DNA of 64,000 nucleotides from Paenibacillus tyrphae (GTDB taxonomy: Bacteria > Bacillota > Bacilli > Paenibacillales > NBRC-103111). Below are positions 9,445 to 18,367 of this stretch, piece after piece. The translations under genes were made by a program, and so were the position numbers. Numbering within the stretch: the stretch's first letter is position 1; each line of letters begins with the position of its first letter. Below the pieces are notes generated by a model. It saw only the letters and a list, made by a program, of their open reading frames with translations. It did not search any database and was not told the DNA's origin. The stretch lies in contig NZ_BSDJ01000022.1 in NCBI RefSeq assembly GCF_027925525.1, positions 50,366 to 114,365 of the forward strand, written 5' to 3'.

Positions 9445-9477
9445 GGCAGGGGATCGTTTCCTCTGCCTTTTTATTTT
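9445..9477 (+). terminator. Rho-independent terminator after spoIIQ
   Basis: GGCAGGGGA pairs with TCCTCTGCC (one G-U pair) around a short loop, followed by TTTTTATTTT. Confidence 0.85.
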
Positions 9478-9559
9478 CGCGGAACGGATGTGTCTTATGA
9501 AAAAACGCTTGTCCTTGAAATAATTGTTCGCTGCGGGCTTGTCAGCCTTCCGAAACAAA

Positions 9560-9587
9560 GAATATAAGCGTGCGCCCCTCATATAAT
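9560..9587 (+). promoter_or_regulatory. Candidate sigma-E promoter of spoIIID
   Basis: GAATATA (9560-9566) matches 6 of 7 positions of the sigma-E -35 consensus, and CATATAAT (9580-9587) matches the -10 consensus CATACA-T at all but one position; the spacer is 13 nt. A start near 9594 lies just ahead of the GGGAGG ribosome site at 9608. spoIIID is a known sigma-E target in B. subtilis. Confidence 0.55.
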
Positions 9588-9621
9588 GTACCAAACTAAC
9601 TCGAGTAGGGAGGCGAGGGGA

Positions 9622-9909
9622 GTGCACGATTACATCAAAGAGCGAACCATTAAGATAGGCCGCTGCCTGGTGGAGACCAAGCATACGGTTCGCACCATAG
9701 CCAAGGAATTCGGCGTTTCCAAAAGCACGGTGCACAAGGACTTGACGGAACGTCTGCCGGAGATTAATCCGGAGCTTGCCAATCAGGTGAAGCATATCTT
9801 GGAATATCATAAGTCCATCCGTCACCTGCGCGGGGGAGAGGCCACCAAGATTAAATACCGGAAAACCCGCAGCCCGAAGGCGCAAGAGAAGCTCGTTACC
9901 GTTAAGTAA
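9622..9909 (+). CDS. spoIIID: Sporulation transcriptional regulator SpoIIID
   Basis: Small DNA-binding protein (95 aa) that activates and represses mother-cell genes between the sigma-E and sigma-K stages. The sequence is nearly superimposable on B. subtilis SpoIIID from VHDYIKERTIKIG onward. It contains the helix-turn-helix TVRTIAKEFGVSKSTVHKDL at about residues 23-42 and the basic segment RHLRGGEATKIKYRK that contacts DNA. I place the start at GTG 9622, the equivalent of Met1 of B. subtilis SpoIIID, with GGGAGG at 9608-9613. An in-frame ATG at 9586 lies inside the candidate promoter and is unlikely. Confidence 0.97.
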   Translation: MHDYIKERTIKIGRCLVETKHTVRTIAKEFGVSKSTVHKDLTERLPEINPELANQVKHILEYHKSIRHLRGGEATKIKYRKTRSPKAQEKLVTVK

Positions 9910-9964
9910 AACCGGCCCCGTTACAGGGCGCGTTTCCAGCCGTACCGTGAGCTGTATTTCCCAA

Positions 9965-10009
9965 CGCGGAGGTAGGCCTATAGCCCTTGGATACAAACGG
10001 GCCTCCGCG
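9965..10009 (+). repeat. Inverted repeat downstream of spoIIID
   Basis: CGCGGAGG (9965-9972) and CCTCCGCG (10002-10009) are perfect reverse complements separated by 29 nt. There is no T run afterwards, so it is not a clear terminator. The remaining gap between spoIIID and mbl holds a TATAAT at 10127-10132, probably the -10 of an mbl promoter, though no good -35 stands at the right distance. Confidence 0.4.
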
Positions 10010-10190
10010 CCGCTGACGGTACGCCCCTTCTCCCGAACCGGCCGGAGACGAAGCGATATTTGTCGAAAAATCGTTCAAAAAAAAGAGGAATTTTGAAATA
10101 CATGGCGAATTTACCTAAGTAACGTATATAATAGAAGTGCCACTTCTTTTACAATAAGGATGGACGGTTGGTTAGGGAGGATCAATAGGA

Positions 10191-11189
10191 ATGTTAAGCA
10201 AGGATATCGGCATAGATCTCGGGACTGCGAACGTCCTGATTCATGTGAAAGGTCGGGGCGTTGTCCTGGATGAGCCGTCCGTCGTCGCCATCGAAAGCGA
10301 TATAAAGCGAGTGCTGGCCGTGGGCGAAGAAGCGCGCCGCATGGTTGGCCGGACGCCCGGAAATATTGTGGCGATCCGTCCGCTGAGAGACGGAGTTATT
10401 GCCGACTTTGAAATAACGGAAATGATGCTGAAGTATTTTATCAATAAAGTCGGCGGGAAGAACTGGTACAGTCACCCCCGTATTTTGATCTGCGCTCCGA
10501 CGAACATCACGTCAGTAGAGCAGAAAGCCATTCGGGAAGCGGCCGAACGGAGCGGGGCACGCGAAGTGTTTTTGGAAGAAGAGCCTAAGGCTGCGGCCAT
10601 CGGCGCCGGAATGGATATTTTCCAACCGAGCGGCAACATGGTCGTAGATATCGGCGGAGGTACGACGGATGTGGCCGTATTGTCCATGGGCGACATCGTT
10701 ACCTCCTCTTCTATTAAAATCGCAGGGGACAAGTTCGACTCTGCCATTATGAAATATATTAAAAGCAAGTACAAGCTCTTGATCGGCGAACGTACAAGCG
10801 AGGATATTAAAGTCCGCATCGGAACGGTGCATCCGGATGGCAAGCGCGAGACGATGGATATCCGCGGCAGAGATATGGTGAGCGGACTGCCGTTAACGGT
10901 GACCATCAATTCGCAGGAAATTCAAGAAGCGCTGTCGGAGCCGGTATCGTCTATTGTGGCGGCTGCCAAGAGCGTGTTGGAACGTACGCCTCCGGAGCTT
11001 TCGGCCGATATTATCGACCGCGGCGTTATTTTGACCGGCGGCGGCGCGATGCTGCACGGCATCGATCAATTGCTGGCGGACGAGCTTAAGGTGCCCATCC
11101 TGATTGCGGAAGATCCGATGCATTGCGTTGTAAAAGGAACCGGCATTATGTTGGACAACCTGGATAAAGTAACCAAGCGCAAATTTTAG
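10191..11189 (+). CDS. mbl: Rod-shape-determining actin-like protein Mbl
   Basis: Bacterial actin of the MreB family, which moves with the wall elongation machinery under the membrane and guides sidewall synthesis. 332 aa, typical. The nucleotide-binding signatures are visible: phosphate-1 loop IGIDLGTANV (residues 7-15), phosphate-2 loop VVDIGGGTTDVAV (about 151-163), and the adenosine region VILTGGGAML near residue 285. Many MreB paralogues look alike; Mbl is chosen because the gene follows spoIIID and precedes flhO and flhP exactly as mbl does in B. subtilis. AGGGAGG lies 10 nt before the ATG. The stop codon is part of the flhO ribosome site, so translation may be coupled. Confidence 0.93.
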   Translation: MLSKDIGIDLGTANVLIHVKGRGVVLDEPSVVAIESDIKRVLAVGEEARRMVGRTPGNIVAIRPLRDGVIADFEITEMMLKYFINKVGGKNWYSHPRILICAPTNITSVEQKAIREAAERSGAREVFLEEEPKAAAIGAGMDIFQPSGNMVVDIGGGTTDVAVLSMGDIVTSSSIKIAGDKFDSAIMKYIKSKYKLLIGERTSEDIKVRIGTVHPDGKRETMDIRGRDMVSGLPLTVTINSQEIQEALSEPVSSIVAAAKSVLERTPPELSADIIDRGVILTGGGAMLHGIDQLLADELKVPILIAEDPMHCVVKGTGIMLDNLDKVTKRKF

Positions 11190-11203
11190 GAGGGTAACCA
11201 TCG

Positions 11204-12097
11204 ATGTTAAGAGGCCTGTATACCGCCGCTTCCGGCATGATCGCACAGCAGCGCAAGCACGATATCGTTACCAATAATATTGCCAACCTCAACACCCCCG
11301 GCTTTAAAAGCGGCAACGGAATTAACCGGTCGTTCCCGGAAATTCTCATTTCCCGGGTACGCAGCGGCAAGGACGAACCGGGTTCGGTGCCTGTCGGCCG
11401 GATTAATACAGGGGTTATGGCGGAGGAGAATGTTTCTCTGCATGCGCAAGGCGATATTCAGGAAACGAAGAACCCTTTTGACTTCGCTTTGATTTCAGAT
11501 ATTCAGGTGCCGGGTGCCCGCTTTGACAGCTCAGGCAAGTACGTGGATCAGAACGGACAACGGGTGATTCAGCCCCAAGCTTTCTTTACGATCTTGAACG
11601 CGGCGGGCGAACAACGCTATTCCCTGAACGGCAAATTTTCGTTGGATGCCAACGGACGGCTGATCGATTCCGAAGGACATTCGGTGTTAGGTCGCGACGG
11701 ACAACCTATCGTGCTGATGGATGCGGGTACACCGGTCACGAATTTCCGTATGACCCGTACGGGACAGTTCACCAATGCAGAAGGTCAGCCGATATTGGGG
11801 GCGAACGGACAACCGTTGACGCTGCTTATTACCCGGGTGGAAGATCCGAACCAACTGGTCCGCGAGGGCAACGGGCTGTACCGCTTAAATGCCCAGGATC
11901 AAGGCGCGTTCCGGCCGATTGACGCTCAAGACCAGGTTGAAGTGCGGCAAGGCTATGTCGAGCGCTCCAACGTGGATTCCAGCCAGTCCATGGTCGATAT
12001 GATGTCGGCTTTACGGGCTTATGAAGCTAATCAAAAGATGATTCAGTATTACGATAAAAGCATGGAGAAAGCAGCCAACGAAATCGGCCGCGTCTAA
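11204..12097 (+). CDS. flhO: Flagellar hook-basal body protein FlhO
   Basis: FlgF/FlgG-type rod protein, 297 aa, exported by the flagellar type III apparatus and assembled in the distal rod. The N-terminus MLRGLYTAASGMIAQQRKHD followed by NNIANLNTPGFK is the classic rod/hook signature. The C-terminus ends with the matching coiled-coil segment (SNVDSSQSMVDMMSALRAYEANQKMIQ). The ribosome site AGGAGGG overlaps the mbl stop. B. subtilis has flhO-flhP after mbl, and the same order is kept here, away from the main fla/che operon. Confidence 0.94.
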   Translation: MLRGLYTAASGMIAQQRKHDIVTNNIANLNTPGFKSGNGINRSFPEILISRVRSGKDEPGSVPVGRINTGVMAEENVSLHAQGDIQETKNPFDFALISDIQVPGARFDSSGKYVDQNGQRVIQPQAFFTILNAAGEQRYSLNGKFSLDANGRLIDSEGHSVLGRDGQPIVLMDAGTPVTNFRMTRTGQFTNAEGQPILGANGQPLTLLITRVEDPNQLVREGNGLYRLNAQDQGAFRPIDAQDQVEVRQGYVERSNVDSSQSMVDMMSALRAYEANQKMIQYYDKSMEKAANEIGRV

Positions 12098-12154
12098 TCC
12101 GCCATTATATATAGCTCGTCCAGCTGAGAAACACCCCTTACAGGAGGAGTTCAC

Positions 12155-13030
12155 GTGAATCATTCGATGATCAATTCATCCGTTTCGATGCATGCGCTTC
12201 AGCAAAAGCTCGATATGCTTGCGAATAATATGGCCAACGTCAACAATACGGGCTATAAACGCCGGGAAGCTTCGTTTCAAGACGTTTTGACCAACGTGAA
12301 GCAGCAGCCCCGCGGTTTTCAAAAGGAAGGCCGGCTTACGCCGCTTGGATACAACCAAGGATGGGGGGCCAAGCTTGCGGCATCCCAATTGAATATGAGT
12401 CAAGGCTCGCTGAAGCCAACGAACAACCCGCTTGACGTGGCGATTGAAGGGGCGGGACTGTTTGAAATATCCACAGCTTCCGTAGATGCAGCGGGCAATC
12501 CGGTTAGAGAAACTCGTTGGACGCGAGATGGTTCCTTCGAGCTGTCGCCTTCGGGAGATCCGCAAAACCCTGACGGTTTGATTTTGACTACGAAGGACGG
12601 TCATTACGTGATGGGGGCCGACAACAATCCAATTCGCGTGCCGAACAACCACCAGATACAAATTCAAGCGGATGGGACGATTTTGGCCCATGATGAAGCG
12701 GATCCTAATGCGGAGGCAGTTCCGGTCGGGCAAATCAAAATGGTGCGCGTGGTTCGTCCTCAGCTTTTGCAGCAGCTCGGCGATAATGTATTCGGATTGC
12801 CTTCCGATATTACCGCACAGCAGCGGGATGACATCTTGGAGCCCGTAACGGCAGGGAACAACACGGTTGACCCGATTACGGTGCGCCAAGGCTTTTTGGA
12901 ACAGTCAAATGTCAGTCTTGCAGATGAAATGACCGAGCTCATCATGGTTCAGCGGGCGTTTCAGTTGAATTCCCGCGCAGTATCATCGTCCGATCAAATG
13001 ATGAACTTGGCCAACAACTTGCGCGGCTAA
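12155..13030 (+). CDS. flhP: Flagellar hook-basal body protein FlhP
   Basis: Second rod protein, 291 aa, partner of FlhO. The start is GTG at 12155 with CAGGAGGAG 6-14 nt upstream. N-terminal signature QQKLDMLANNMANVNNTGYK, central beta domain, and C-terminal signature VRQGFLEQSNVSLADEM followed by a coiled-coil tail ending in NLANNLRG. FlhO and FlhP of B. subtilis act as the distal rod proteins (FlgF/FlgG role). Confidence 0.94.
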   Translation: MNHSMINSSVSMHALQQKLDMLANNMANVNNTGYKRREASFQDVLTNVKQQPRGFQKEGRLTPLGYNQGWGAKLAASQLNMSQGSLKPTNNPLDVAIEGAGLFEISTASVDAAGNPVRETRWTRDGSFELSPSGDPQNPDGLILTTKDGHYVMGADNNPIRVPNNHQIQIQADGTILAHDEADPNAEAVPVGQIKMVRVVRPQLLQQLGDNVFGLPSDITAQQRDDILEPVTAGNNTVDPITVRQGFLEQSNVSLADEMTELIMVQRAFQLNSRAVSSSDQMMNLANNLRG

Positions 13031-13058
13031 CGGCATTACGCAAAGCGAGGTAGGGAAC

Positions 13059-13277
13059 TTGAGCGATAACCGAAAGAAGGCGCCTGCGGAACCGAAAAGA
13101 TGGAAGAAAGCGGTTTTTACGTTCCTGAAGTGGACGTGGATTCCGTTCACTGGCATAGTGGCGCTTTTAGTAGGGCTTGCGGTCGGGTACGTTTATATAG
13201 GAAAACAAGATATTCATGAGGTCCTCAATTTAAATACGTGGCGTCATGCGTTCGATTTGATCTTTGCCGATACGTAG
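13059..13277 (+). CDS. EpuA-like small membrane protein (annotated family: RNA polymerase subunit beta, PF11772)
   Basis: A 72-aa protein: a basic, Pro-rich cytoplasmic tail (residues 1-20), one hydrophobic helix (about 27-47) and a short outer segment with IGKQDIHEVLNLNTWRHAFDLIF. This matches the small EpuA-type family often labelled as DNA-directed RNA polymerase subunit beta, although nothing in it suggests a polymerase role. TTG start at 13059 with GAGGTAGGG just upstream. It follows flhP by 28 bp and ends just before a terminator, so it is probably the last gene of the mbl-flhO-flhP unit. The molecular function is unknown. Confidence 0.65.
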   Translation: MSDNRKKAPAEPKRWKKAVFTFLKWTWIPFTGIVALLVGLAVGYVYIGKQDIHEVLNLNTWRHAFDLIFADT

Positions 13278-13281
13278 TGAT

Positions 13282-13312
13282 AAACTCCCGGGTAAGGGAG
13301 TTTTATTTTTTT
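13282..13312 (+). terminator. Rho-independent terminator
   Basis: AAACTCCC pairs with GGGAGTTT around a 6-nt loop, followed by a T-rich run. It ends the mbl-flhO-flhP-EpuA unit. Confidence 0.87.
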
Positions 13313-13406
13313 CCTGATAAAGGTATAATGTATGGATGGGAAGCGTTATAGAGAGAGAATCGAGCTGCGCCGATACCTTGAGTGGCTCAGAGGGGGACGC
13401 TATTTC

Positions 13407-13928
13407 GTGTGGAACTTGCCCAATGTACTGACCGTATGCCGCTTTGTTCTGATTCCCGTTTACCTTGTGGTATTTGGAACAGGATATATCAAAAGCGCCT
13501 TTTTCGTCCTGCTTATTGCAGGGCTTACCGACGTACTGGACGGCTACATCGCACGGAAACGAAATTTGGTCACCGAGCTTGGCAGCATGTTGGACCCGCT
13601 CGCGGACAAGCTGATGATGATCACCGTCATCTTGTCGCTGGTGTTCTCCCAGATGATTTCGTGGCAAGCTGCAGGAGCCATGTTTTTACGGGACGCGGGC
13701 ATGATCGTAGGATCAGCGATTTTTCATTTTCGGGGCAAAAAGACCGTTCCGGCGAATGCGATGGGGAAATTGACGACCGTCTTGTATTATGTTGCCATTC
13801 TGCTGATCGTTTTCGAGCTTCCATACGCTCATGCGTATTTATGGTTTGTCATCGCCGTATCGTTCGTCACCTCTATTATTTATATTCTTCAGTTCAAGCT
13901 GCTGAACAAACGTGGCTTGCATTCATAA
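13407..13928 (+). CDS. CDP-alcohol phosphatidyltransferase family protein (PgsA-like)
   Basis: Integral membrane enzyme of about 173 aa with several hydrophobic helices. The family catalytic signature D-x2-DG-x2-AR-x8-G-x3-D-x3-D is complete: DVLDGYIAR, then G59, D63 and D67. It likely joins a CDP-diacylglycerol donor to an alcohol such as glycerol 3-phosphate; the exact acceptor cannot be told from sequence, and the housekeeping pgsA normally lies elsewhere. I chose GTG 13407, preceded by CAGAGGGGG and giving the family start (V/M)WNLPN. An ATG at 13332 would add 25 residues but lies immediately after a TATAAT (13324-13329) that could be a promoter -10. Confidence 0.85.
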   Translation: MWNLPNVLTVCRFVLIPVYLVVFGTGYIKSAFFVLLIAGLTDVLDGYIARKRNLVTELGSMLDPLADKLMMITVILSLVFSQMISWQAAGAMFLRDAGMIVGSAIFHFRGKKTVPANAMGKLTTVLYYVAILLIVFELPYAHAYLWFVIAVSFVTSIIYILQFKLLNKRGLHS

Positions 13929-13951
13929 GGGAACCCTATTCGAAATAAAAA

Positions 13952-13998
13952 GAGCTCATGCCCAGATTCACCTTACCGGTAAATCCGTACATAAGCTC
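13952..13998. terminator. Imperfect hairpin between PgsA-like gene and fabZ
   Basis: GAGCTCATG (13952-13960) pairs with CATAAGCTC (13990-13998) with one mismatch; the inside contains a further stem (GATTCACC with GGTAAATC, G-T pairs) centred on the palindrome TTACCGGTAA. The U run (TTTTTATTT) is on the minus strand, so as a terminator it would act better on antisense transcripts. Role on the plus strand is uncertain. Confidence 0.4.
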
Positions 13999-14096
13999 CC
14001 TTATATCAACCTTCACTGCTGCAGCTCATGAAGGGACATTTGTATTGTAAGTTGAACCAGACGTTTTTATACTCACTCAGGAAAGGAGCATCTGCC

Positions 14097-14540
14097 TTGT
14101 TAGATGCCGTTCAAATTCAAAAGATCATTCCGCACCGTTACCCGTTTTTGTTGGTGGACCGCATAGTAGAAGTTGAAGCGGGCGTGAAATCCGTAGGTAT
14201 TAAAAACGTAACGATCAACGAACCGTTTTTTCAGGGACATTTCCCGGGATTCCCCGTCATGCCAGGGGTGCTGATTGTCGAAGCTCTTGCGCAGGTCGGT
14301 GCCGTAGCCCTATTGCAACTGGAAGCAAACCATGGGAAAATCGGGTTGCTTGCAGGGATCGACAATTTTCGGTTCCGCGGCCAAGTGAAGCCGGGAGATA
14401 CGTTAACGTTAGAGGTAATGATTACACGATCGAAAGGCATCATCGGCAAAGGGAAGGCAACAGCCAAAGTCGGTGATAAAGTCGTCGCGGAAGGCGAAAT
14501 CATGTTCGCGCTTCAAGAGGATAACACCGATCATAATTAA
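14097..14540 (+). CDS. fabZ: (3R)-hydroxyacyl-ACP dehydratase FabZ
   Basis: Cytoplasmic hot-dog-fold enzyme of type II fatty acid synthesis, removing water from 3-hydroxyacyl-ACP. 147 aa. The catalytic residues sit in [20 protein letters not shown] (His48 and Glu62). The start is TTG at 14097: it lies 8 nt after AAAGGAG and gives [20 protein letters not shown], aligning with Met1 of other FabZ proteins. An ATG at 14028 in frame would add 23 residues of no family resemblance. B. subtilis fabZ (ywpB) is also found downstream of flhP. Confidence 0.96.
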   Translation: MLDAVQIQKIIPHRYPFLLVDRIVEVEAGVKSVGIKNVTINEPFFQGHFPGFPVMPGVLIVEALAQVGAVALLQLEANHGKIGLLAGIDNFRFRGQVKPGDTLTLEVMITRSKGIIGKGKATAKVGDKVVAEGEIMFALQEDNTDHN

Positions 14541-14575
14541 CATAAATACATAAAATTTCGGGTAGAGGAGATGGA

Positions 14576-16288
14576 ATGATGAATACGGGGAAGCATGTGC
14601 AGGAGCAATACGAGCTTTGGTTGAAGGATCCGGCAATAGACGAGAGCACCAAAGAAGAGCTTCGACAAATTGCAGGGGATGCCAAAGAAATCGAGGATCG
14701 GTTTTACCGAGATCTGGAATTTGGGACCGGAGGCCTGCGCGGCGTCATTGGGGCTGGTACGAACCGGATCAACGCGTATACGGTAGCCCGTGCCACTCAA
14801 GGGCTCGCGCAGTTCATGCTTGCTTCCGGCAAAGGATCGCTTTCCGCGGTCATTGCCTACGATTCCCGGAACCAGTCGCCCGAATTTGCGCTTGAAGCGG
14901 CTAAGGTGCTGGCAGGCAACGGGATCAAAGCGTATGTTTTCGAATCGCTTCGCCCGACGCCGGAGCTCTCATTTGCCGTCCGATATTTGAAAGCCGACGC
15001 CGGTATCGTTATCACGGCGAGCCACAATCCTCCCGAATATAATGGATACAAAGTATACGGAAACGATGGCGGACAGCTTGTTCCGGAGCAAGCCGAGCAG
15101 GTCATCGCTGAGATCCGCGGAGTGCAGTCGTTTGCCGACGTGAAAAGAAAGTCGCGTGCGGAGGCCGAGAACGCCGGTTCGCTGCAATGGATCGGCGAGG
15201 CGGTGGATGCGGAATACATTCGTGCGGTCACGGCCATCAGCCGCAACCCGGAGCTTGTGAAGCAGACGAGCGACAACTTCCGCATCGTGTTCACACCGCT
15301 GCATGGAGCAGGCAATTTATCCGTGCGCGCGGCATTGGCCGGCATCGGCTTCGATCAGGTGCAGGTGGTTGCCGAGCAGGAACAGCCGGATGCCAACTTC
15401 TCCACGGTCAAGTCGCCGAATCCGGAGGAACGGGAAGCGTTCGCTTTGGCGATTAACGAAGCCAAGAAAACGGACGCGGACATCATTATCGGTACGGACC
15501 CGGATTGCGACCGGATGGGCGCAGTTGTGAAGGATGCAAACGGCGAATATTTCGTGCTGACGGGCAATCAGTCGGGTGCGATTATGGTCGATTACCTGCT
15601 CAGCAGCCGCAAAGAGCGCGGAGAGCTTCCGGCTAACGGCGTCGTGATCAAGACGATCGTCACCAGTGAGATGGGAGCAGCCATTGCCGAGCATTATGGG
15701 GCCAAAGTAATGAACACGCTGACGGGCTTTAAATATATCGGCGAAAAAATGACACAGTTCGAGCGGACCGGAGAAGCCGAGTTTTTGTTCGGCTACGAAG
15801 AAAGCTACGGTTATCTCGCTGGCAACTATGCGCGCGACAAGGATGCGGTGATCGCTTCGATGCTGATCTGTGAAGCCGCAGCTTATTACAAAAGCCAAGG
15901 CAAAACCTTGTACGATGTTCTGCAAGAACTGTATGCGCGTCACGGCTACTTCTTGGAAAAGCTCGAATCACGCACGCTCAAAGGCAAGGATGGCGTCGAG
16001 AAAATTCAAAGCATCATGAGCGATTGGCGCGGCGCTCCGCCGGAAGAGCTTAACGGATTGCGGGTCGTTAAGGTTGAGGACTTCTCTCAAGGGTTGTACG
16101 AACTTCCGTCGGAAAACGTCCTTAAATACACGCTTGAAGACGATTCTTGGTTCTGTCTCCGCCCATCGGGCACGGAGCCGAAGATCAAAGTATACTTTGC
16201 CGTTCGAGGCACCTCCGCGCAGGCCGCTTCCGAAGCGATCGAACAACTGGTGCAGACTGTTATGTCCCGCGTGGACAATCACAACTAA
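14576..16288 (+). CDS. pgcA: Alpha-phosphoglucomutase / phosphomannomutase family
   Basis: Cytoplasmic alpha-D-phosphohexomutase, 570 aa, which interconverts glucose 6-phosphate and glucose 1-phosphate and so feeds UDP-glucose for wall polymers and glycolipids. The four family elements are visible in order: phosphoserine loop ITASHNPPEYNGYK (Ser149), metal loop GTDPDCDRMG, sugar loop FGYEESYGYLAG, and the phosphate-contact loop RPSGTEPKIKVYF. Length and sequence are of the B. subtilis PgcA type rather than GlmM. ATG at 14576 or the next codon (14579); AGAGGAG at 14564-14570 suits the second slightly better. Confidence 0.92.
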   Translation: MMNTGKHVQEQYELWLKDPAIDESTKEELRQIAGDAKEIEDRFYRDLEFGTGGLRGVIGAGTNRINAYTVARATQGLAQFMLASGKGSLSAVIAYDSRNQSPEFALEAAKVLAGNGIKAYVFESLRPTPELSFAVRYLKADAGIVITASHNPPEYNGYKVYGNDGGQLVPEQAEQVIAEIRGVQSFADVKRKSRAEAENAGSLQWIGEAVDAEYIRAVTAISRNPELVKQTSDNFRIVFTPLHGAGNLSVRAALAGIGFDQVQVVAEQEQPDANFSTVKSPNPEEREAFALAINEAKKTDADIIIGTDPDCDRMGAVVKDANGEYFVLTGNQSGAIMVDYLLSSRKERGELPANGVVIKTIVTSEMGAAIAEHYGAKVMNTLTGFKYIGEKMTQFERTGEAEFLFGYEESYGYLAGNYARDKDAVIASMLICEAAAYYKSQGKTLYDVLQELYARHGYFLEKLESRTLKGKDGVEKIQSIMSDWRGAPPEELNGLRVVKVEDFSQGLYELPSENVLKYTLEDDSWFCLRPSGTEPKIKVYFAVRGTSAQAASEAIEQLVQTVMSRVDNHN

Positions 16289-16303
16289 CTTTGGGAGTGG
16301 GCA

Positions 16304-18367
16304 GTGTTGAAGGGAACGTACATGAAATGGAACCAACGGGCGCTTAAATGGTTGTGGTGGCTGGTTATCCTTGGGATGCTGGCTGCCATCCCCGTAGCGT
16401 TCGAGCGGAATGAGACGGAGCAGAAAACGGGACGAAAGGTAGAGTTCGTCTTCGATTACCGCAATTTGCTGGAAATCTCCGATTTGCAAACGGACCCCCG
16501 CAAATTCGTATTGGAGCAGTTGGACGAGATGAAGCAGCATGGGATTCAATCCATGGCTGTCTATGAAGCGACTCTCAACGAGCTGAAGCTGAGCCGTCGC
16601 ATCGAGCTGTTTACATCGCATGAAGCGTCCGCTTTGACCCAGACGCCCATTTCGCCGAATGAAAACTTTACGTATCTTTTGTTTGCGGAAAAAGAATCCG
16701 AGCAGCAGCTCCAGCCGATGATTCAGAAGGCTTTTGCCGAGTTGAATGTAAACACGAGAGCATGGAGCTACAAAAATCAGCCGGGCCTGATCATCGAGAT
16801 GTCGATGGAAGATGCGATGTTGAAAACGATGGACCCGGATCCGATCACTTTGCAACTGCTTAAGGAAAAAGGGTACACGATCGTCATCCGGCTATCCAAC
16901 CGCCGGGCTTTTGACGAGGCCCGCATGGATGAGCTGCTGGGAAGACTGAAGGCTCTCGGGGTTAAGCGAATGATTATCGATGGCGAGACCGTACCCGGTT
17001 TCGTAAGCGATAAAGATTTGCACAATCTCGAGTTGATGGCCGAGCTCATGAAAAAGCACCAAATTGGCCTGGCCTCGACCGAAGCCCTGTATCAAAAGAC
17101 GCCGCCTCGCGGCTTCAATAGCATCGCGAAGAAGATCGATTACAACGTGGTCCGTCTTCACCCGCTCACGGAATCCGACTCCCAGAAGCTGACGGAGAAT
17201 ATCACTCCGCAAGAGCTGAAGGGCCGCATTCAAGACTATGCAGACCGGTTTTTGCTGGCGGTGAAGGATCGCAACATCCGGATGATCTTCTTGCATGCCA
17301 AAGCGGTAAAGAGTACAGACAAAGGGAAAATCGTTCATCCGCTCGATTCCATTTATTTAACGTTGAAGGGGCCGGATGGGGTTATTCCTCAAATTCATAA
17401 TATAGGCTATCAAACCGGGCCGGCTACGGCGTTTGTGCCGGTACATTCAGGCTGGCAGCCGGTCGCCAAGGCGCTGTTGTCCATTGGAGCCATCGCTTTA
17501 ATTGCGCTGACGATCTCTTACTTCGTCCCTGAGCTTGCGCTAGCTGTCTTTTTGCTCGGATTGGTGGGCTCTGCAGGGATGTATGTCTGGAACAACAGTT
17601 TATTTTCCCAAGCGTTGGCGCTTGGCGCAGGAACCTGCGCGCCAACTCTCGGCATGATGTTTGCGATCCGGATGGCGCGGAATAAGCTAAACCGCAAGGA
17701 TGGGAAGAGAGGGCTGTTCGCTGCGATACTTCTTCTGAGGACCAGTCTTCTTTCGTTAATCGGTGCTCTATTTATCGTAGGGCTGCTGAATCAAATCACG
17801 TATTCTTTGGTACTGGAGCAATTCCGCGGCGTCGGCATCCTGCATGCGGCTCCGATCGCACTAGCGGTTCTGTACTGGCTGTTGTTCAGCGATGAAACTT
17901 CTTACCGGGATAAAGTACGGCGAATTCAGGGCTTCATACACGCGAATATTCGCGTTCTGTGGGTCATTGTCGCAGTAGTCGTGGCGGCAGCAGGCTATTA
18001 CTACATTTCGCGTACCGGCAATGAGGGGCAGGCATCGTCGTTCGAACGTTATTTCCGATCCTTCCTGGAAAATACGCTCGGCGTGCGGCCGCGGACGAAG
18101 GAGTTCATGATCTCCCATCCGCTGTTCCTGCTTGGAGCTTACTTGTGCTATAAGTACCGCAGCGCGCTTCTGCTTGTTCTGATCGGCGTGATTGGTCAAG
18201 CTTCGGTCGTAGATACGTTCGCGCATCTTCATACGCCGCTCGTCATTTCGTCGATTCGCGTCGTCTACGGTTTGGCTTTCGGCCTATTGATCGGAGCAAT
18301 CTTAATTGTAGTATGGGAAATTATTGCAAGGAGTTGGCAGCGTTGGGTACCCCGGTTAAGCGAATAG
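16304..18367 (+). CDS. DUF5693 family membrane protein
   Basis: A 687-aa protein. One transmembrane helix lies near the N-terminus (about residues 14-30), then an extracytoplasmic part of about 350 residues with TIM-barrel-like alternation (YTIVIRLSNRRAFDEARMD, then LGVKRMIIDGETV). About nine hydrophobic helices form the C-terminal half (from about residue 385). This architecture matches DUF5693, whose genes commonly stand directly before csaB; here the two reading frames overlap by about 25 bp. The function is unknown; the link with csaB suggests a step in assembly, export or modification of the pyruvylated wall polymer. GTG 16304 has GGGAG just upstream; ATG 16322 (MKWNQR) is an alternative start. 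Confidence 0.85.
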   Translation: MLKGTYMKWNQRALKWLWWLVILGMLAAIPVAFERNETEQKTGRKVEFVFDYRNLLEISDLQTDPRKFVLEQLDEMKQHGIQSMAVYEATLNELKLSRRIELFTSHEASALTQTPISPNENFTYLLFAEKESEQQLQPMIQKAFAELNVNTRAWSYKNQPGLIIEMSMEDAMLKTMDPDPITLQLLKEKGYTIVIRLSNRRAFDEARMDELLGRLKALGVKRMIIDGETVPGFVSDKDLHNLELMAELMKKHQIGLASTEALYQKTPPRGFNSIAKKIDYNVVRLHPLTESDSQKLTENITPQELKGRIQDYADRFLLAVKDRNIRMIFLHAKAVKSTDKGKIVHPLDSIYLTLKGPDGVIPQIHNIGYQTGPATAFVPVHSGWQPVAKALLSIGAIALIALTISYFVPELALAVFLLGLVGSAGMYVWNNSLFSQALALGAGTCAPTLGMMFAIRMARNKLNRKDGKRGLFAAILLLRTSLLSLIGALFIVGLLNQITYSLVLEQFRGVGILHAAPIALAVLYWLLFSDETSYRDKVRRIQGFIHANIRVLWVIVAVVVAAAGYYYISRTGNEGQASSFERYFRSFLENTLGVRPRTKEFMISHPLFLLGAYLCYKYRSALLLVLIGVIGQASVVDTFAHLHTPLVISSIRVVYGLAFGLLIGAILIVVWEIIARSWQRWVPRLSE

